Virus record (IMG/VR): IMGVR_UViG_3300031785_001739
Coordinates: 1 to 20,311 of that record
Source of the DNA: a virus
Length of the DNA: 20,311 bases
Direction: 5' to 3' (one strand)
Numbering within the stretch: position 1 is the first letter of the stretch; each line of letters starts with the position of its first letter. Under the pieces are notes generated by a model. The model ran no database searches and had not been told where the DNA came from. It was given only the letters and a program-made list of their open reading frames with translations. Below are positions 20,001 through 20,311 of this stretch, in pieces. The position numbers were made by a program, and so were the translations under genes.

Positions 20001-20311
20001 GTCTCTTTTTATGATTTCAACCTCAGATACTGATGCATTAGTTGAAGTATCAGTAGATTTGAATATTGTCTGTCCAGTTAAATTTTGCGGTTCACCGAAT
20101 GGTGTGATTAAATCAGCTACGACAACTTCACGTCGTATAAATTCAGCATCAGATGGTTTTATGAGATTACCTTCTAAATCTAAAACCCTTGATTCTACAC
20201 CGAATAATACTTTAAATAGAACCCTTATTGATTCCTCTATACCTTTTGATTGATAAAACGAACGAGCAAACTTAACAAAATTACCTACGTCTAAGGTATC
20301 TGCAAAATCAT
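8001..20311 (-). CDS. Giant modular virion protein at the gene 7 (baseplate wedge) position, 5' partial
   Basis: One frame stays open from the right edge to a TGA at 8003-8001, giving at least 4,102 residues; the start lies outside the window. A TTG at 19076 is not the start: the frame runs 411 codons further upstream and carries a block (visible residues about 1-70, with FVKFARSFYQSKG, EESIRVLFKVLFG and AEFIRREVV) that I recognise from N-terminal parts of large marine myovirus baseplate proteins. Further on: a run of Gly-x-Gly-Tyr and HGF modules, a YHYH-like domain near residues 1060-1162, a block containing LVHPSGLKNFADT near 2280, and repeated INGVxQxP units up to the C-terminus. No signal peptide, membrane span or catalytic motif is evident. 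It sits directly upstream of gp8, as gene 7 does in T4, so a wedge role is likely. T4 gp7 is about 1,030 residues, so this is roughly four times larger, and I see no direct sequence identity with T4 gp7. The family is clear; the exact function is inferred from position. Confidence 0.88.
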   Translation of the reverse strand, partial: DFADTLDVGNFVKFARSFYQSKGIEESIRVLFKVLFGVESRVLDLEGNLIKPSDAEFIRREVVVADLITPFGEPQNLTGQTIFKSTDTSTNASVSEVEIIKRDGKNYFKIALFVGFSDRDLIEGVFTVPGNTKVLDKVEPNATIINVDSTVGFGTTGTIISGANSNINYTSKSINQFFGCSGVGVGIGTADDIRADETIFGFENGDLSKRIDLRITGVLSELVPITDISLINEGENFFVKNIGEKIENDSKNYKQIFANSWIYNTSSRFQVDIPVGGSTFTLRTPIDKSSLKVGDRFDILKRNEQVIAGSGQVASINIGLNQITVSNIAGFTQDANQLYDIRRKVEKVTSSGVTIGQGNDAIIADTLSVYTDGNADGYVTSNSLPSYDITTNIIEETLTGGTTTGLDAFNPLNDRYSFINFNISRNIKFIQGDAVTYLPEGEALVGLDTGRTYFVDPVIPSDPSQDITKIRIFNSLAQIGSASTVQVGPTTSTTDIHRFVLQKHKSRRLEPDKILRKIPLSQNLFVSSNQDIPTSDIGILINGVQIHSPISDNQIYYGPLESIDLLNGGSDYDVVNPPIVGIETSTGIGAAVEPIIQGTVKEVFVDPQEFDIAAVTSLSLTGGNGSGCLLQPILGNRNRELQFDSRDVFFNGGVDIVNETITFKTQHNLDNGEIVYYGSNGNAPIGIGTAYDPANLISGTLSDGAPYFVRSVNASTVRLFNSRNDALFGSAGINTVGLSTDTAASGIHKFRTENKNTLVAIKVLEEGSGYTHRKLRVKPTGISTSLNVVTFKNHGFQSGEIIEYSAETTAIQGLSTTNSYYIKKLTNDTFQLADAGIGGTSTVDYNRGKYANFTTSGEGFQIFNYPQIKVNVDVSFGSTITGNIVATPVVTGQLIGGYLYEEGTNYGSTTLDKEVIPKVTIENGKFAEFKPIIVNGRVTDVAVVNRGREYNSAPEIRVISTGAGAGARVRPVIENGQVIDAIVTNTGIGYSSVSTEVRAFSRGSNGSYGARVRSLTLNNTHRFGDSFLSTKEESLRFSILGYSQDIANNFENTFNVTPSGEFSNITGHSPIVGWAYDGNPIYGPFGYSDPSNINSDLKIIQPSYVTNINRVTNRPPGYSAGFFIEDHVYNGSGDLDIHNGRFGKTPEFPNGVYAYFATVGLGTGTNKLVGQYPYFIGNTYRSPFIVENQTLNQEFDFNNSGLRRNTFPYNVDEKFAGNDFVIESYEQIRQISKIESVTEGGVDAITILNGGDGYKVGDLTEFDDTGTNGSGFRAEVDEIVGIGISSINTTLTSFENVVFEWKSGNEVVANYLPFIELNDKDAVSVSGLSSSIVNLTDSFNVGVKTERVGLAKSMTIGAAGGLIQDIFVTRIPNSVAIGGTLRVGSGNVSNANDIETLQVLNVYPLRKVIRVLRHTGIAHTLGSNIDILNNQISIPVQTKKFESEVNDIIYFNSAQSVGVGTTPGGATSVDRIVGEIVERTSIPTRTIHIPNHPFRTGQKLTLNKRVGANRFDVGTTPLVTEFKLPFLGTNSTEVFVIDKGENNIGLVTTRVGIGSTSEGLFFYSKGSITGISSGLYNLQTSKDQVTGKIDKIVTTVSTNVAAANTTTHNLVEGDTIKLNVVPNLNVGLGNTTPISVNYNEAFEKLIINPILFKAVDVEINQIDLPDHGFETGDKVFYDGGATGLSTGTYFVNKVSSRRFQLSETILDINSNPVRTVNITPNTGGDNQSIGLINPRIDVVKNSKLNFGLTSSTLLNFDFKLFYDKELTNEYLSSQDSPSFNVSVGGTIGIGTNNTDPIGAALTVQYSDSTPGRLYYGLTKGGFISTADTEVSNYSEIRFIDSKYNGEYRISNVTADTFDISPKIPEFLSYNSSDCEKLEYSTKSTAVHGAIKNLNIISPGFNYKKLPQFKSVRSTNGTDANIIASSRDIGRIKKIRIVDIGYEYSSDKTLSPEAFISPVVNIDNLDIIDSVNIVSGGADYMSTPNLIVFNPISNTVVDTLSLQAFTPNQTISKVDVLSPVTGLDSVVHKIISINNSNGVGINSLQISNSGVVTCFLETPINGFDTQPFAIGDQVYVEGIQRVGEAGIGATQGGISTNTTVEGTGYNSDNYNYQFFNVDDYITGTQCILKFSTAGVTTNPGIAKTFQSGYATLINKKKYPVIEPIQSRGVFELKETLIVDSVITDLKVIEVRNDYIKIDGKFKLNKGDRIKGELSNVSAEITSIVDNQAKFTTEFSNRQDYGWLDDIGKLNEDYQVIPDNDYYQNLSYTVKSSVEWEKFVNPVNRLVHPSGLKNFADTAITSNLAVGFGSVRESNQTVVLDVGNILELRDKQRVDAINNFDFARDFDTRVNGSKFLTFKNRTLTDFTRCKTNRVLLHDDISEGFSSDGFESTNTVIEPLVEDFGNYLVQIVDPDTFDTQFTEIVTLTTESNAFILEKTTDFTTVKLGDFNTEILASGTKNLVFEPTEKFIKDHDIKLLKIDFNTDLTGIGTNGIGSVDLTGVNAGVGSTTIGFTTSSILEVPSYDFNSLYATIFVQDSVTKEINYNEVIVDFDGTDTTIAETYIDTKTELSNSVVGVITAKFENNLVKLQCLNDRVNTLDVRANIVGLGSTAAGIGTYRFSVAGQPAGAERSARLESGYITGTASTITYATLNKLIDSSVKSLVRVSCGETSAVHQVISIRDEDDILTVQYPFVSAGSTTGIGTFGGEISGDDINLRFYPDAEFESLIEVQSYNQILYTASDFDNTPPDLTYGTVNQKLFLSTYDGAAGLRANKKDFVLKHEGVPIYSKTFNPVGTISTTTSTININSHFFNTNEELTYTPDSTFIGIAGTAISIGSTANIAGVVTTLLPSTVYAKVVDENQFQLFTRPEYVASGNPVTFTGIGGGNAHKLSMRKQLTKTIIGLDGVVQQPISFTSITHTLGIFDGFTHNATIGIGLTQFVLSGISSVAPRDFLKIGEEYVKVTEVGFSSTPTGVINDSTDVSLGIATLPVVKVERAQLGIAATTHSANATVRVHRGAFNIVDSKVFFSDPPKGNNRSRRDETNLPFVRADFSGRTFLRSNYTTNMLFDDISDNFTGIGKTYTLTVGGANTSSGIGVGNGVLFINGVFQTPKTVNNTGSNYEFISDTTAGVSTVQFSGITSTNGDFIVSEFDINQNQVPRGGLIVSLGSTPGTGYAPLQGAKVKAFKDANGGITSVVGIATSSGFNLGIQTAAYDNITGIITVTTNKVHGFALERPNTVKLKNLEFSCVGYSGVTTTIFQDHERPLFLVGIVSDRTFEVQAGPSTIFHTYVGGGHAFEFFEDLTFGSGYRGGSVAIGVTDQAYVHRFVSAGIGSIRKGNFAATGANSFTATNAVYTSHSGQLVLTIPNHGLSTSDTVGIDTGGLVFKCSKDNFFSDHPYPRAVSKTSFPNSDPIAGIQTAITATTTNTITLNVGAGGGGGTGAEVSAIVGAGGTLAFTITSAGSGYVNPEIIIPEPNYDNLPVIGISRQGIGATTDTGSNLLVDVKVSAAKTTVGIGSTTFEISEFSIARPGHSFKVGDKFKPVGLVTAAHLSAPIQEFELEVTQIFQDKFSSWQFGEIDFIDSIQNLQDGSRTRFPLFFNGQLLSFEKDLNNASSQLIDLNAVLLIFINGVLQEPGSSYTFEGGTTFEFDEAPRTEAKVDIFFYKGQDGVDVDTADIQQTVKIGDEVRLFKHPIGFTTSQESERTIKELLGAKLVETDIYTGAGIDETNNKPMRWTKQKVDIILGGKKIDKSREILEPQVYPTSKIIGDFTTSSGEGNTNGIFVDDAEVFFYEKGDHLSASNPDESDGDYNLQFSTVDALVTSGEINVGASATAIVSSTGKITSLDITNAGSGYASATVKISAPPSIGVGIGTTATATATITNGSISAINVTNSGLGYSNITPPQVIIDLPTFKTEKITSIDNVEGFTGIITGISTTTVSGQSALKFFFRADKAANSLLVGYPVFIKDTTVGTGITSVDTHNSSIVSIGSTFLDNIYKVHAVTSTGENGEITCNIQNGQTTGVGAGLTGNFNNSNPGIATHLGRISWGRIYNASRNSSPISIGVTGLTVDSGLSTFPTIQRKNYTVASLRGLRSSGAIRVFGI
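8590..9950 (-). repeat. C-terminal Gly-x-Gly-Tyr modules of the giant protein
   Basis: Three further units of the same type lie near the C-terminus: ITSAGSGYVNPEIIIPE (about 9950-9900), ITNAGSGYASATVKISAPP (about 8775-8715) and VTNSGLGYSNITPPQVII (about 8650-8590). The last two are adjacent, with a short Thr/Ala-rich linker, and look like a tandem duplication. Each is followed by a Pro and a hydrophobic strand, as in the N-terminal copies and in gp8. Confidence 0.65.
9395..11620 (-). repeat. INGVxQxP units in the C-terminal half of the giant protein
   Basis: Three units carry a hydrophobic strand, a turn with (N/D)GV, then (F/L/V)Q and Pro, followed by a strand containing Tyr-x-Phe or similar: IIGLDGVVQQPISF (about 11615-11575), LFINGVFQTP (about 11025-10980) and LIFINGVLQEPGSSYTF (about 9440-9395). 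A fourth, looser copy, ILINGVQIHSP, is near 18705-18670. The last unit, followed by VDIFFYKGQDG, is a pattern I know from marine T4-like tail proteins. Function unknown, probably structural. Confidence 0.55.
15270..15860 (-). repeat. Pair of HGF-type modules in the middle of the giant protein
   Basis: Two units share the pattern Pro-(Asn/Asp)-His-(Gly/Pro)-Phe-x-x-Gly-(Asp/Gln)-Lys followed by strands: IPNHPFRTGQKLTLNK (about 15855-15810) and LPDHGFETGDKVFYDGG (about 15330-15280). The second is followed by GLSTGTYFVNKVSSRRFQLS, a continuation also seen after the copy near 17935 (NSYYIKKLTNDTFQLA). A looser copy, THNLVEGDTIKLNV (about 15500-15455), lies between them. Others occur near 11900, 10640 and 10220. 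They look like diverged copies of a module of about 50 residues. Confidence 0.6.
16824..17126 (-). other. Embedded YHYH-like domain in the giant baseplate protein
   Basis: Visible residues about 1060-1162 carry HSPIVGWAYDGNPIYGPFGY, then, after about 45 residues, DLDIHNGRFGKTPEFPNGVY and YFAT. This order (a GW-DG-PIYGP-GY block, then an N-G-TPEFP-G-Y block) is the signature of the YHYH domain family (Pfam PF14240, cited from memory). The name-giving Tyr-His-Tyr-His is replaced here by Tyr-Ala-Tyr-Phe, so both histidines are lost and any metal- or acid-dependent role they have elsewhere may be absent. The domain sits in the N-terminal third of the protein, flanked by beta-rich repeat modules. 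Confidence 0.8.
17320..18625 (-). repeat. Cluster of Gly-x-Gly-Tyr and HGF beta-modules, N-terminal part of the giant protein
   Basis: Five degenerate units of the form hydrophobic strand, Gly-x-(Gly/Asp/Glu)-Tyr, then a second strand occur here: LNGGSDYDVVNPPIVGI (about 18620-18575), EEGSGYTHRKLRVKP (18020-17970), YEEGTNYGSTTLDKEVIP (17610-17550), VNRGREYNSAPEIRVIS (17490-17430) and TNTGIGYSSVSTEV (17365-17320). Two HGF-like units, HNLDNGEIVYYG (about 18320-18280) and NHGFQSGEIIEYS (about 17935-17890), are interleaved. The repeats are visible in protein but strongly diverged in DNA. They probably form small beta-hairpin or beta-sandwich units. Confidence 0.65.

Noticed and set aside
20309-20311. 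ATG on the minus strand at the right edge
   Set aside because: It is out of frame with the giant gene, so it cannot be its start.
1-20311. Frameshifts or broken genes in the very long frames
   Set aside because: I followed the 1-6361 and 19077-20311 frames line by line without a stop, and the 8001-19076 frame is supplied as continuous. No sign of decay was seen.

Overview
The window reads as a piece of the late structural region of a marine T4-like myovirus (the cyanophage/pelagiphage branch of the T4 superfamily). The DNA is AT-rich, nearly all of it codes on the minus strand, and the three reading frames match a baseplate gene block in proteins and order. A low-GC marine host such as Prochlorococcus or SAR11 fits the base composition, but the host cannot be read from this window.

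Layout in the direction of transcription (high to low coordinates). (1) 20311-8001: one uninterrupted giant frame of at least 4,102 codons that enters from the right edge and ends with TGA. It lies where T4 has gene 7 (baseplate wedge). It is built from repeated beta-rich modules and contains an embedded YHYH-type domain. (2) 8000-7956: a 45-base gap, with a perfect T4-type late promoter octamer, TATAAATA, on the minus strand. (3) 7955-6363: baseplate wedge protein gp8, identified by N-terminal, central and C-terminal blocks shared with T4 gp8. (4) 6361-1: a second giant frame of at least 2,120 codons that starts one base after the gp8 stop and leaves by the left edge. Its N-terminus and middle match the DUF4815 family of marine myovirus virion proteins.

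The gene order (gp7 position, gp8, large downstream tail protein) parallels the T4 order 6-7-8-9-10, so these proteins probably assemble together in the baseplate wedge and its peripheral appendages. Two of the three genes are incomplete because of the window edges. There are 46 non-coding bases in total. I see no RNA genes, mobile elements, CRISPR arrays or terminators. I did not find a new biological system. The notable points are the size and modular repeats of the two flanking proteins, the embedded YHYH-like domain and the single internal late promoter.
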